A stretch of 55,369 nt of DNA from a virus: IMG/VR virus record IMGVR_UViG_3300024273_001718, positions 1 to 55,369 of that record; one strand, written 5' to 3'. Shown here one piece after another: positions 46,221-54,024 of this stretch. The stretch's first letter is position 1. Every line of letters begins with the position of its first letter. The notes beneath the pieces were generated by a model that did no database searches, was not told the DNA's origin, and saw only the letters and a program-made list of their open reading frames with translations. Position numbers and translations under genes: made by a program.

Positions 46221-46565
46221 TTATTTCCAGAATAACTGAACGCATATCAGGACTAAAGCTAATGAGAGTGAAACAATTGTCTTTGTATTTAACGATTCTC
46301 CCATCATGAAATATGTTAGTAAACCGAATGACAACATTCCCATTGCAAATCCTATGAATCTTCCTGGCCATATCTGGCCATCATAATATTCGGCAATGAG
46401 TCGAGTAGCAACTATAAACATATATGATATTGTAGAACCTCCGATCGCTGCAATCAAGATTGGATTCCTTTTAAACCATGGCCAGATAAATTGTCCGTTT
46501 GTTTGAAACCATATCATTGATTGTCCAAGCAAGAACAATAATATTCCATAGATTAAACCTCTCAA
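46221..46565 (-). CDS. Small integral membrane protein, four helices
   Basis: 114 residues with four likely membrane helices (about 3-20, 34-55, 70-87 and 93-112). The only start compatible with the sequence length is a TTG whose codon overlaps the RNase HII stop by four bases (TTGA); an ATG lies 16 codons further in. It resembles small transporter-like or holin-like proteins. Close spacing with the endolysin and SLOG gene raises a lysis role, unproven. Confidence 0.6.
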   Translation of the reverse strand: MRGLIYGILLFLLGQSMIWFQTNGQFIWPWFKRNPILIAAIGGSTISYMFIVATRLIAEYYDGQIWPGRFIGFAMGMLSFGLLTYFMMGESLNTKTIVSLSLALVLICVQLFWK

Positions 46566-47194
46566 AACAATGTTCCCGTTTCAGTTAATAAATGTGATAT
46601 AAAACTTGGTCGATGCACTTCAGTTGCTCCGATTTCTTTGATCGCTTTGATATGAGCTGCGGTTCCATATCCTTTGTTAGAGTTCCATCCATATCCTGGA
46701 ATTTGAATATCTAACTCCTTCATCATTGCATCTCTTTCGGTTTTGGCAAGAATACTTGCAGCCGCAATTGATGTATATTTGTTATCTCCACCAATTACTG
46801 TCTCAAACGGAATTCCTTCAAATCCATGAAATTGGTCTCCATCAATTAGGATAAAATCAAATGAATGTGTCTTATTAACTTCAACTAGACATTGATTCAT
46901 TCCCTGTAGGGTTGCTCGCAAAATATTGGTTGATTCGATTTGGTCGGGATAGATGTGAACAATGCTATATGCAATTACATTGTCTAATACAATTTGTCTT
47001 GCATCTTTTCGTTGCTGCTCATTAAGTAGTTTAGAATCCTTTACCAATTCATGTTGAAATCCGTATGGCATGATACATGATGCAACAGTCACTGGCCCAG
47101 CTAAAGCACCGCGACCTGCCTCATCAACTCCAATTTCTATAGTGTCCTCTACTCCTGTAAAACTTGATTTAAGTAGTATGTGTCTTGTTTCCAT
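46562..47194 (-). CDS. rnhB: Ribonuclease HII
   Basis: 210 residues. The signature GVDEAGRGALAGPV (22-35, Asp24/Glu25) is diagnostic. ILIDGD and the ASILAKTERD segment supply the further active-site residues. The enzyme removes RNA from RNA/DNA hybrids, as for primers. T4 instead uses a flap-nuclease-type RNase H, so this is a substitution. Its start codon lies in a 13 bp inverted repeat. Confidence 0.92.
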   Translation of the reverse strand: METRHILLKSSFTGVEDTIEIGVDEAGRGALAGPVTVASCIMPYGFQHELVKDSKLLNEQQRKDARQIVLDNVIAYSIVHIYPDQIESTNILRATLQGMNQCLVEVNKTHSFDFILIDGDQFHGFEGIPFETVIGGDNKYTSIAAASILAKTERDAMMKELDIQIPGYGWNSNKGYGTAAHIKAIKEIGATEVHRPSFISHLLTETGTLF

Positions 47195-47229
47195 CTATTA
47201 TATGTTTATAGATATTATATAATAGATGG
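47191..47229 (-). promoter_or_regulatory. 13 bp inverted repeat covering the RNase HII start codon
   Basis: CCATCTATTATAT (47191-47203) and ATATAATAGATGG (47217-47229) are perfect inverted repeats; the first contains the start codon. On the minus strand TATTATATAATATCTATAAAC spans the 5' arm and loop and resembles the late-type motif. Readthrough from the phoH gene would produce RNA with a hidden start codon. Confidence 0.6.
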
Positions 47230-47254
47230 ACTTAAAGTTTCAGTTATTTATATA

Positions 47255-47962
47255 TTAAAGATTATTTTCATCCTTCCATTTATCATAAATGTCTACAACT
47301 TCTTGTAGAATTTTAGCTCTTACAATGTCCTTTGATGTGAATTCATGAACCCCAACCCCACGTACTTTACTAAAAATTTTAATAAACTTATGAAATGATA
47401 CTTTGTCCTTAGCTATATCATATTGACTAATATCTCCGGTGACTAATACCTTTGAATTTTTACCCATCCTTGTTATGAATAAAATTAATGCATGCCATTG
47501 TGCATTTTGTGCCTCATCTAAAATCATAAACGCATCGTCGAATGTGTCACCTCGCATAAACGCAAGTGGTTTGAATTCTATTAATCCATGGTGAATTAAA
47601 CTTTCAGTTAATTCATGTCCAACAATCTTTTTAAAGTTGGAAATATATGATTGCATATATGGATCTATTTTATCTGCAATATCACCAGGTAGAAATCCAA
47701 GTTTTTCACCAGATTCCTGTATTGGCTTACATAAAATTATCTTTTTAACTTTTTTATCAGCAAGTAAACTTAGTGAAGTGTAACATGCTGTAAATGTTTT
47801 TGAGGTTCCGGCAGGGCCAGAGCAAAATGTTATATCGTTTTTAAATATTTGGTTGACGTATTCCCTTTGATTATTTCTTAAATTAACATGTTTAATGTTT
47901 TCATCTTTGACTGACATTTTTTTAATGTGCTGTGTTGGTTCTGAACTCGTCTTCTTTTGCAT
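47255..47962 (-). CDS. phoH: PhoH-like ATPase
   Basis: 235 residues. The Walker A motif is GPAGTSKT (49-56) and Walker B is LDEAQN (148-153), with the PhoH-type KPIQESGEKLGFLPGD after the first. PhoH proteins are RNA helicase-like ATPases common in phages. The first 25 residues are a Lys/Ser-rich extension. It is the first gene after the hypothetical gene at 47977 and precedes RNase HII. Confidence 0.92.
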   Translation of the reverse strand: MQKKTSSEPTQHIKKMSVKDENIKHVNLRNNQREYVNQIFKNDITFCSGPAGTSKTFTACYTSLSLLADKKVKKIILCKPIQESGEKLGFLPGDIADKIDPYMQSYISNFKKIVGHELTESLIHHGLIEFKPLAFMRGDTFDDAFMILDEAQNAQWHALILFITRMGKNSKVLVTGDISQYDIAKDKVSFHKFIKIFSKVRGVGVHEFTSKDIVRAKILQEVVDIYDKWKDENNL

Positions 47963-47976
47963 ATAATTAAATATAT

Positions 47977-48270
47977 TTAGTCGCCTGCCATTATGACAAG
48001 CTCCTTTAACTTTTTAAGTGTATCACACTTCTCGTACTCCTCTAGCTCTACAAAATAATTTATAAGAAGATCTATAAACATGCTTCTCTGTCCTACACCA
48101 TGTGGAATGTCTATTGTATTTTTGCTGTCTTGATATACAATAAATCGATTAACAGTTTTTGTAAAATTTCTTGTTATTATGTAATAGCTGGATCTCATTA
48201 GGGAGTCTCTTTCCTCTCTCGTAACTTCTTCCATCCTTGTTAAATCTTTTTGTAATAGGGTAATACCCAT
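47977..48270 (-). CDS. Small protein with UVR-like C-terminus (copy 1)
   Basis: 97 residues. The C-terminus YFVELEEYEKCDTLKKLKELV is nearly the same as in the proteins at 48517-48768 and 49758-50042. The EEYEKCxxLKxI pattern resembles UVR motifs in UvrB, UvrC, ClpC and McsA, which mediate protein contacts. The first 70 residues differ from the other two and are mixed alpha/beta. The start codon lies in an inverted repeat. A role in a shared complex is inferred. Confidence 0.6.
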   Translation of the reverse strand: MGITLLQKDLTRMEEVTREERDSLMRSSYYIITRNFTKTVNRFIVYQDSKNTIDIPHGVGQRSMFIDLLINYFVELEEYEKCDTLKKLKELVIMAGD

Positions 48271-48293
48271 TCTTATATTATATATTAAGATGG
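48267..48293 (-). promoter_or_regulatory. Promoter motif within an inverted repeat at a UVR-like gene start
   Basis: CCATTCTTA (48267-48275, containing the start codon) pairs with TAAGATGG (48286-48293) apart from one bulged T. The minus strand has AATATATAATA in the loop, a close variant of the late-type motif. Confidence 0.45.
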
Positions 48294-48343
48294 ACGCTAG
48301 AATAAGGGCGAATAAGACCTTTTATTTGAAAAAGGTTAGTATA

Positions 48344-48523
48344 TTATAAATCCCTATTTTGCTTGTATTTTGCCTTGCTAATCATTTGTCTTTTTTCAAC
48401 TGAGGGCTTTGTAAATTCCTTTCTATCTCTAAGCTCTTGGGTTTGCTTTGTTGAAAAGACCTTGCGCTTTAAAGTCTTAAGCGCTTTCTCTATATTACCG
48501 TTTTCTACTTTGGTTATTAGCAT
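48344..48523 (-). CDS. rpsU: Ribosomal protein bS21
   Basis: 59 residues, too short for a routine length cut-off. MLITKVENGNIEKALKTLKR, then KVFSTKQTQELRDRKEFTKPSVEKR, matches the bS21 family layout: an N-terminal strand, a basic helix, an ELRxRxxFxKPS core and a Lys/Arg-rich helix. bS21 sits near the anti-Shine-Dalgarno end of 16S rRNA in the 30S subunit. A phage copy could replace or compete with the host protein to favour phage mRNA. The ATG overlaps the end of the upstream gene by seven bases. Confidence 0.85.
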   Translation of the reverse strand: MLITKVENGNIEKALKTLKRKVFSTKQTQELRDRKEFTKPSVEKRQMISKAKYKQNRDL

Positions 48524-48768
48524 GATAGTTTGTCTATTATTTTTTTAAGTTCAAGGCATTTTTCATATTCCTCTCTTTCTTTAAAGAAATTTAATATCTT
48601 TTGAACTCCTTCTATCTTGTCCTCCACTGGTGCGTTATGTTTCAATGCACCCATGCGATCATTCACTATAGAATTATATATCAAATCCATCATATCCTCT
48701 CTTGAGGATTCTTGTAGTTTTTTAATGAACTTTGTTTCTTCGTACTCGTACTCTTCTAATTCATCCAT
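48517..48768 (-). CDS. Small protein with UVR-like C-terminus (copy 2)
   Basis: 83 residues, acidic and helical. The C-terminus NFFKEREEYEKCLELKKIIDKL shares the motif found in two neighbours. The N-terminal part (MDELEEYEYEETKFIKKLQE) is unrelated to the other copies. It overlaps bS21 by seven bases and DnaJ by one base, tying the three together in one operon. Confidence 0.6.
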   Translation of the reverse strand: MDELEEYEYEETKFIKKLQESSREDMMDLIYNSIVNDRMGALKHNAPVEDKIEGVQKILNFFKEREEYEKCLELKKIIDKLSC

Positions 48769-49565
48769 TATGAATTTTTTATCTTTTTTAGTAATGCGAT
48801 TTGGTCTTCTGTTAAATTAACTGGAAGAGTTCTAAGTTTTACCATTAGATTACCAAATCCATATATCAGATTATATATTGGCATTCCCTTGCCAACTACT
48901 CTGAGTATTTTAGAATCATGTGAACCTTGAGGAACTTTAATCTTTACAGTATGGACCTTGGTTTTTACTTCAAATTCGCCACCCAATAACATATCAATCC
49001 AATCTAGATAGAGGTCCACGAATATGTCACTTCCGTTTACAATTAAATCAATGTCATGTAATACGTTTACTGTTAGGATTATATCTCCTTTCGGGGCGCT
49101 TGAATTGATTGGGTGACTTTGGCCCTTTTCCCTGACTTTAAGTTTTGTGCCATTCGGAATTCCCTTAGGTATGTTAATATTAAATCCACCAGTGCCGACA
49201 TCGATGTATCTTCTTGTTCCTTCATAACTTTCTTCTATTGTTATATTTATTGATACTCTAACATCATCTCCCTTTGCGTTTCCATCGAATGCATTATTGA
49301 ATGCGCCTGAAAAATCATATCTATTAAAAATATCCTGCCATGCATTATTAAAATCATACGATGTGTAACCTGATCTTTGGCCATCATGTTGCCTTCTCCT
49401 TTCAGGGTCACCAAGAATTTCATAGGCTTCTGAGATCTTTTTAAATTGACTATCATCTCCTCCGTTTTTGTCAGGATGATGTTGCTTTACCAACTTCCTG
49501 TAAGACTGCTTGATCTCATCTTGGGATGCATCTCGTGAAACATTAAGAGTTTCGTAATAATTCAT
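48768..49565 (-). CDS. DnaJ/CbpA-like cochaperone
   Basis: 265 residues. An N-terminal J domain (1-65) has the HPD motif (30-32) needed to stimulate DnaK ATPase. A Gly/Asn/Phe-rich linker (about 66-95) follows. The C-terminal beta-barrel region (about 100-255) resembles the substrate-binding domains of CbpA-type proteins, without the zinc finger of full DnaJ. The phage may direct host DnaK to phage folding or replication needs. Confidence 0.9.
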   Translation of the reverse strand: MNYYETLNVSRDASQDEIKQSYRKLVKQHHPDKNGGDDSQFKKISEAYEILGDPERRRQHDGQRSGYTSYDFNNAWQDIFNRYDFSGAFNNAFDGNAKGDDVRVSINITIEESYEGTRRYIDVGTGGFNINIPKGIPNGTKLKVREKGQSHPINSSAPKGDIILTVNVLHDIDLIVNGSDIFVDLYLDWIDMLLGGEFEVKTKVHTVKIKVPQGSHDSKILRVVGKGMPIYNLIYGFGNLMVKLRTLPVNLTEDQIALLKKIKNS

Positions 49566-49567
49566 GT

Positions 49568-49729
49568 CTATTTTTTAGATGGTTTCCTAGGGCCGCCCAT
49601 TATAAGGGGTTTCCTTGACTCCTGAATTTTCTTTTTATTTTCAGCTACTTCTCTGGCCTGCTTGTTTTCCATGCACTGTGCAATTCTTGCAAGACTGTCT
49701 GCGATACTCTTTAATAGTTCTTCGTTCAT
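49568..49729 (-). CDS. Small basic protein, 53 residues
   Basis: Starts MNEELLKSIADSLARIAQCM (helical), then a Lys/Arg-rich, Gly/Pro-containing end (PLIMGGPRKPSKK). It fits exactly between the third UVR-like gene and dnaJ, with a TATATAATATAC motif upstream. It has no known family and is below normal gene-calling length. Confidence 0.5.
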   Translation of the reverse strand: MNEELLKSIADSLARIAQCMENKQAREVAENKKKIQESRKPLIMGGPRKPSKK

Positions 49730-49757
49730 GTTATTATCTCATTAGTATATTATATAT

Positions 49758-50042
49758 TTAGATTTGTTCTAGAATATCCTTGATCTTTGCACATTTCTCA
49801 TACTCTTCTAATTCAACGAATAGGTCTAACATTAAGGATAGGGTGTTTTCCAATGTAGTAGTATCATGACCACTTCGTTTCATTGCAATAACATCAACTC
49901 CTTTGTCAACTATCATTTCATAGTTTTCGTTGGCTAATTTAATTTTTAGGTCGTACATTGCTTGTTCCATTTCTGCTTCTTTTTGGATTGTTTCAATTTC
50001 ACTTGTTTCTTCGAATAAATCGTTATCGTCAAAGTCTTCCAT
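49758..50042 (-). CDS. Small protein with UVR-like C-terminus (copy 3)
   Basis: 94 residues, very acidic at the start (MEDFDDNDLFEETSEIE). The C-terminus DLFVELEEYEKCAKIKDILEQI is the shared motif. It is the first gene of the operon leading to DnaJ, a second copy, bS21, the first copy and PhoH; a terminator for the previous operon lies just upstream. Confidence 0.6.
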   Translation of the reverse strand: MEDFDDNDLFEETSEIETIQKEAEMEQAMYDLKIKLANENYEMIVDKGVDVIAMKRSGHDTTTLENTLSLMLDLFVELEEYEKCAKIKDILEQI

Positions 50043-50077
50043 ATTGTATCTATTTTAATTATAATGTAAATATAAAC

Positions 50078-50137
50078 AAAAAAAGCCAAACAAAAAAATG
50101 TTTGGCCAATTATTTTTGTAAAAGTTATTAACAATTT
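50078..50137 (-). terminator. Terminator of the glycosyltransferase gene plus conserved tail motif
   Basis: GCCAAACA (50085-50092) and TGTTTGGC (50099-50106) form an 8 bp stem with a loop of six A residues (plus strand), followed by a T-run on the minus strand. The preceding AATTGTTAATAACTTTTAC contains the stop codon of the upstream glycosyltransferase. Confidence 0.8.
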
Positions 50138-50955
50138 ACATTTATTGATTTATGATAAATCAAATCTATTTCCGTTTCAATATTATTTCCTATTATCAAT
50201 TTATCATAGTGGTTTGCTAGGCCTGCATCCTTGTTTTGTGTGCTGTTTCTTTTTGCATACTGGATATACTTAGACCTAACATAATCTGCCCCCATAAATT
50301 TGAAATGCAAGAGCTTTATTGGAAAATCATTATAAGTATCTAATACTTCAAATTGCATTTTCCATCTTCCCCAAGGATGTCCATTCCACGCACCAATTGG
50401 TCTGATTTCTTTAGGTACAGGGTGTAGTATTTCTCCATCTATTTTAGAATTCAGTTCTATTTCATGACAACCCTCTATCCATTCTAATGATTCAATCTTA
50501 TTTGGATTAATAAGAATCGGTTTTGAATACCATGGATCTGGAGTACCTGTCCTTACCTCATCATATATTTGTCCATCTCCTTCTGGAAATGTCCATGAAA
50601 CCATTTGAAAACCAGCTGGAAATATTACTGGGTGTTTATTTTCTTTTAGGAATTCAACAAGATTTGGATGGACTATAAACTCATCACAATCGCTTACTAT
50701 AATATAATCTGCATTTCCCCTTGCCTCCTCAATACATTTATGTTTTAAATCAAGATGGATATAATCATTGAAAGTTTCTTCAGTTGAATAGGTTCTTACT
50801 TCAACCATTGGCCATTCCTCACAGATACTCACAGTGCTGTCTGTTGACTCATTGTCCAAGACTATTATTCTTTCACAAAACTGAGAATAATGTCTTAGAT
50901 AGTAAGGGAGCATCCTCTCCTCATTCCAAACAGTAACGTATGCCCAAATCTTCAT
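50128..50955 (-). CDS. GT2-type glycosyltransferase
   Basis: 275 residues. A GT-A fold is indicated by the NEERMLPYYLRHY helix region and the DNESTDST segment, with a DxD-type nucleotide-sugar binding motif in SDCDEF (89-91). A His/Trp-rich region near residues 165-215 likely binds the acceptor. It may glycosylate phage or host surface structures, or modified DNA; the substrate is unknown. It closes an operon with the exonuclease and the larger glycosyltransferase. Confidence 0.8.
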   Translation of the reverse strand: MKIWAYVTVWNEERMLPYYLRHYSQFCERIIVLDNESTDSTVSICEEWPMVEVRTYSTEETFNDYIHLDLKHKCIEEARGNADYIIVSDCDEFIVHPNLVEFLKENKHPVIFPAGFQMVSWTFPEGDGQIYDEVRTGTPDPWYSKPILINPNKIESLEWIEGCHEIELNSKIDGEILHPVPKEIRPIGAWNGHPWGRWKMQFEVLDTYNDFPIKLLHFKFMGADYVRSKYIQYAKRNSTQNKDAGLANHYDKLIIGNNIETEIDLIYHKSINVNC

Positions 50956-50959
50956 CTCT

Positions 50960-51682
50960 TTAGATTATTGGTAAATATGAAAGCCTAAGCATCGCATTCA
51001 TTGTTGATTTTACATCTGCCTCACAGTATGTTTTTATTTTCTCAAGATTTCCATTCCAATATTCCTCAGTAGTTTCACTTCCCTTCATTAATGCCTTTGG
51101 TGATGGAATATTTAATGAGTCACAAATCAAATCAAGTGAAGCGCTGTTCCAACCTGCAAATTTCCAAATATCATAGGTATCTAATAAACAGTTTTCCCAT
51201 GGTTTTTTATTTTGTAAGTGTAATTGATGAGGTACTTGAACTCCATTGATTATTGAACGCTTGATTAGGAATGGAAAGTCAAAGTTCTTAATATTATGTC
51301 CAGTGAATTGAACGTTTGGATTTTTATTAAAAATAGCCTGTGCAGTTCCCATGAATTCAGCTAAAAATTCAGCCTCATCATCTCCATAAAAAGATCTAAT
51401 TTTATCTGTAACTGGATTTCCATCTTCATCGAATTGAACCTGTCCAATTGAGACTACAATTATCTTTGCAAACTCAGGGTGCAATGCTGCGTTCTTTAAA
51501 TAAAGATCTGCATCACTAAGATCCATACAATCCGATTCTGTTCGTCTGTAATTATCTGCCTTCTTTGCCCAGTGAATAACTGCACCTGGCCTTGCCTCAC
51601 AGAATTCACTATAATGTTTATATTCTGAAACAGTTTCAATGTCTATAAATAACATTGACTTTAAATTTGATACACTATACAT
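50960..51682 (-). CDS. 3'-5' exonuclease (DnaQ/PolB-exo type)
   Basis: About 240 residues. Asp14 and Glu16 (LFIDIET), HNIKNFDFPFL (second acidic block) and YCEADV (third) form the DEDD exonuclease set. I start at ATG 51682; the frame continues upstream but would overlap the preceding gene by much more. The ATG overlaps the upstream stop (ATGTATAG). The enzyme could trim DNA ends in repair or replication. No polymerase domain is attached. Confidence 0.8.
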   Translation of the reverse strand: MYSVSNLKSMLFIDIETVSEYKHYSEFCEARPGAVIHWAKKADNYRRTESDCMDLSDADLYLKNAALHPEFAKIIVVSIGQVQFDEDGNPVTDKIRSFYGDDEAEFLAEFMGTAQAIFNKNPNVQFTGHNIKNFDFPFLIKRSIINGVQVPHQLHLQNKKPWENCLLDTYDIWKFAGWNSASLDLICDSLNIPSPKALMKGSETTEEYWNGNLEKIKTYCEADVKSTMNAMLRLSYLPII

Positions 51683-51911
51683 CTCCTTCGTTTTTAGAAA
51701 TATTATAAATTGAAACAGGGTATCTGCGAGATTTTGCACCATCTGCTTCGCATGTTAGCCAGTACCATGCATGTCCATATATTTTTGTCAAACTTTCATT
51801 TAACTTAAGCATAGGACCATACATTGGGCTTCCTGCAAATCTAAAGTAGTATTTCTCACCAATCTTTGGTTTAACTACATAAATCCTTTGTTCCTTTTTA
51901 TTCTTTGCCAT
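51675..51911 (-). CDS. Small hypothetical protein, 78 residues
   Basis: Basic (MAKNKKEQRIYVVKPKIGEKYYF), then Gly/Tyr-rich beta-type sequence with WYWLTCEADG. No membrane segment or known motif. It overlaps the exonuclease start by eight bases. Confidence 0.55.
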   Translation of the reverse strand: MAKNKKEQRIYVVKPKIGEKYYFRFAGSPMYGPMLKLNESLTKIYGHAWYWLTCEADGAKSRRYPVSIYNISKNEGDV

Positions 51912-51941
51912 ATAATGTTATATGGTATGAATTCAAAAAGT

Positions 51942-52163
51942 TTAAATTTTATCAATAGAATAAAAATTACCTTGAGATTGTCTAAGCCTTAAATATCTCT
52001 CGAACGTTATGGATAATTCAATCCAGCCGCCAGTTATAGATTCTGGAACGCTATCATCACTTGTAAAATGGTGAGGTGCTTTATCAATGTGTTCCAATAG
52101 GAAGTCAACCATACAATCAACCTCCATATTATGAACCCATATTTTTACGAATGTATTATTCAT
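51942..52163 (-). CDS. Small hypothetical protein, 73 residues
   Basis: Beta/alpha type, starting MNNTFVKIWVHNMEVDCMVDF, with an aromatic/Arg-rich C-terminal segment (FERYLRLRQSQGNFY). It overlaps the large glycosyltransferase gene by eight bases. No family is recognised. Confidence 0.55.
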   Translation of the reverse strand: MNNTFVKIWVHNMEVDCMVDFLLEHIDKAPHHFTSDDSVPESITGGWIELSITFERYLRLRQSQGNFYSIDKI

Positions 52164-54006
52164 TTTCGTTGTAAACTATATTTGCTGCCATTTCTTCTGT
52201 ACCGTATCTAGGTGGAGTAATCAATGGTGCATGTGGATTTTCTTCGTATGCCCAATCTCTAAGACCAAGCTCTTCAAATCTATCCTTGATTTGTTCATTA
52301 TAATAATAACCAATTGTTCTTACTCTTCTTTGAATATCTGCTCTGGCCATATCATGTGTATTTTGACCATTTGCGTTATTATATAAGAACTGAACATATC
52401 CTAATTTAGGAATTTTACAGGTGATTGTTTTTAAGAAAGTTCTTACTACTAATTCATAATCATCTGCAATCGCAAGAGTTCTATTATGTCCTCCAATTTC
52501 AAAATATGTTGAACGTCTCCAAGCTCTTACATGATTTGGAACTCCAACAATGTGTCTAATGGTTTTAGGATTAATATTATGCTGTGTTGCAACCTTCATC
52601 ATTTGTCCATTATACTCTTCATCGCGATATGTCCCATATGCAAATGCAAATCCTTCAGGATATGTTTGGCATTCCCATTCCTCATTAACCTCTAATGTGT
52701 CATTAAAAAAGAATCCTGCCTCTGGATGTTTCTTTGCTGCTTTGTATAAATCCTCAGTACACCATGGAACTAATAAATCATCATGGTCTAATTCAGCTAG
52801 GATAAATCCTTTAGCCATAGTACATGCTCTCCATTTTACTTCTCCAATATTACCACCACTCTTCTCTCTGAAATCATACACCTTAACTCTTGGGTCATGT
52901 TTTGCAATATCCTCTGCGATCTTAAGAGTTCTACCACCATCTGTTGAATCGTTAACAAGTACCCACTCCCAGTTTTGATATGTCTGTTGCCTCAGGGATT
53001 CATATGTGTTATATAACTTTTTACCTGTATTATAAATAGGAGTTGTATAAGAAATCATCTCAGAATCCTCGAGTGAATCAGTATCTAGCATGGTTGTCAT
53101 TGCACATTGATATGCTGCTTGTCCTACTTCTTCGATTGAAGTCTCTTCAGGAATGTTTAACCATTTTCTACGAAACTGTAATGGCATACTTGCCATCACT
53201 GGGAATTTTTCCCAAGATTCTCCTCTACTTACAATCACATCAGGGTTAAATGACGCAAGTATTATTGATATGTTATTGTCACTTGTTAAATACTTGACAT
53301 CAAGATTATCTGCCTCGTAGTCAAGTATTTTAAGTGACTTTAATTCAGGCTGATCTTTTCCAATATATAATACCTTTGGAACCTTTGCTGTAGATTTTTT
53401 CTGTAAATAATTATAGTGTGATAATTCAAATGGTGTAAATGTAAACCATTCAGGATGCTCTCTATAAACATTGTTTATAAGAATTCCATCTGCGCAATAG
53501 TCAGGCAAAAAATTATATCCATATTCATTATAGACATCGATGCTAACAATATATTGGGCAAGATCAACTCCACCTACTTTCATAAAGTGAGATGCTGCCA
53601 ATCTATATGTTAATCGTGAGAAATCCTTTCCTGCCACATTTTGAGAAACAACATGTACTTTTTTATCTGGGTTCTCTGTTGATGTTACTAATACATATTC
53701 ATAAAATCCTTCATGGATAATATTGTCATCATCTGCAAAATAAATCCAGCCATCTCCTAGTTTTGAAATTATGTTTGAACACTGTGGATATAACATTCCA
53801 ACTGCATCTCCTTTTTCAAAATAATAATTTGTTGAATTGTCTTTTAAATCACTTAACAATTCCGCATCAATATCTTTAAGAGTTGCAGTATCGAATACAA
53901 CATGCCATTCGATGTCCATACCCTTTGGTATGTTTTTAAAAACCGATTCTTTAACAGTTCTTAAGTTTTGAAGTCTGGTACTTCGTGTAATTACGTGAAT
54001 TTTCAT
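52156..54006 (-). CDS. Two-domain glycosyltransferase
   Basis: 616 residues. The N-terminal domain (about 1-215) is GT-A-like, with FADDDN (91-95) as the DxD motif. After a middle region, about residues 320-480 form a typical GT2 domain: SYTTPIYNTG, YESLRQQTYQNWEWVLVND and ELDHDDLLVPW. Two catalytic units in one chain suggest either a repeating sugar transfer or two steps in a pathway. Which glycan is made is not evident. It clusters with another glycosyltransferase and a 2OG oxygenase-like protein. Confidence 0.8.
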   Translation of the reverse strand: MKIHVITRSTRLQNLRTVKESVFKNIPKGMDIEWHVVFDTATLKDIDAELLSDLKDNSTNYYFEKGDAVGMLYPQCSNIISKLGDGWIYFADDDNIIHEGFYEYVLVTSTENPDKKVHVVSQNVAGKDFSRLTYRLAASHFMKVGGVDLAQYIVSIDVYNEYGYNFLPDYCADGILINNVYREHPEWFTFTPFELSHYNYLQKKSTAKVPKVLYIGKDQPELKSLKILDYEADNLDVKYLTSDNNISIILASFNPDVIVSRGESWEKFPVMASMPLQFRRKWLNIPEETSIEEVGQAAYQCAMTTMLDTDSLEDSEMISYTTPIYNTGKKLYNTYESLRQQTYQNWEWVLVNDSTDGGRTLKIAEDIAKHDPRVKVYDFREKSGGNIGEVKWRACTMAKGFILAELDHDDLLVPWCTEDLYKAAKKHPEAGFFFNDTLEVNEEWECQTYPEGFAFAYGTYRDEEYNGQMMKVATQHNINPKTIRHIVGVPNHVRAWRRSTYFEIGGHNRTLAIADDYELVVRTFLKTITCKIPKLGYVQFLYNNANGQNTHDMARADIQRRVRTIGYYYNEQIKDRFEELGLRDWAYEENPHAPLITPPRYGTEEMAANIVYNENE

Positions 54007-54024
54007 TATTATTATATTAATATA

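Noticed and set aside
28781-50137. CRISPR array or other regular repeat
   Set aside because: The conserved modules are thousands of bases apart, at gene ends, with hairpin and T-run, so they are terminators rather than an array.
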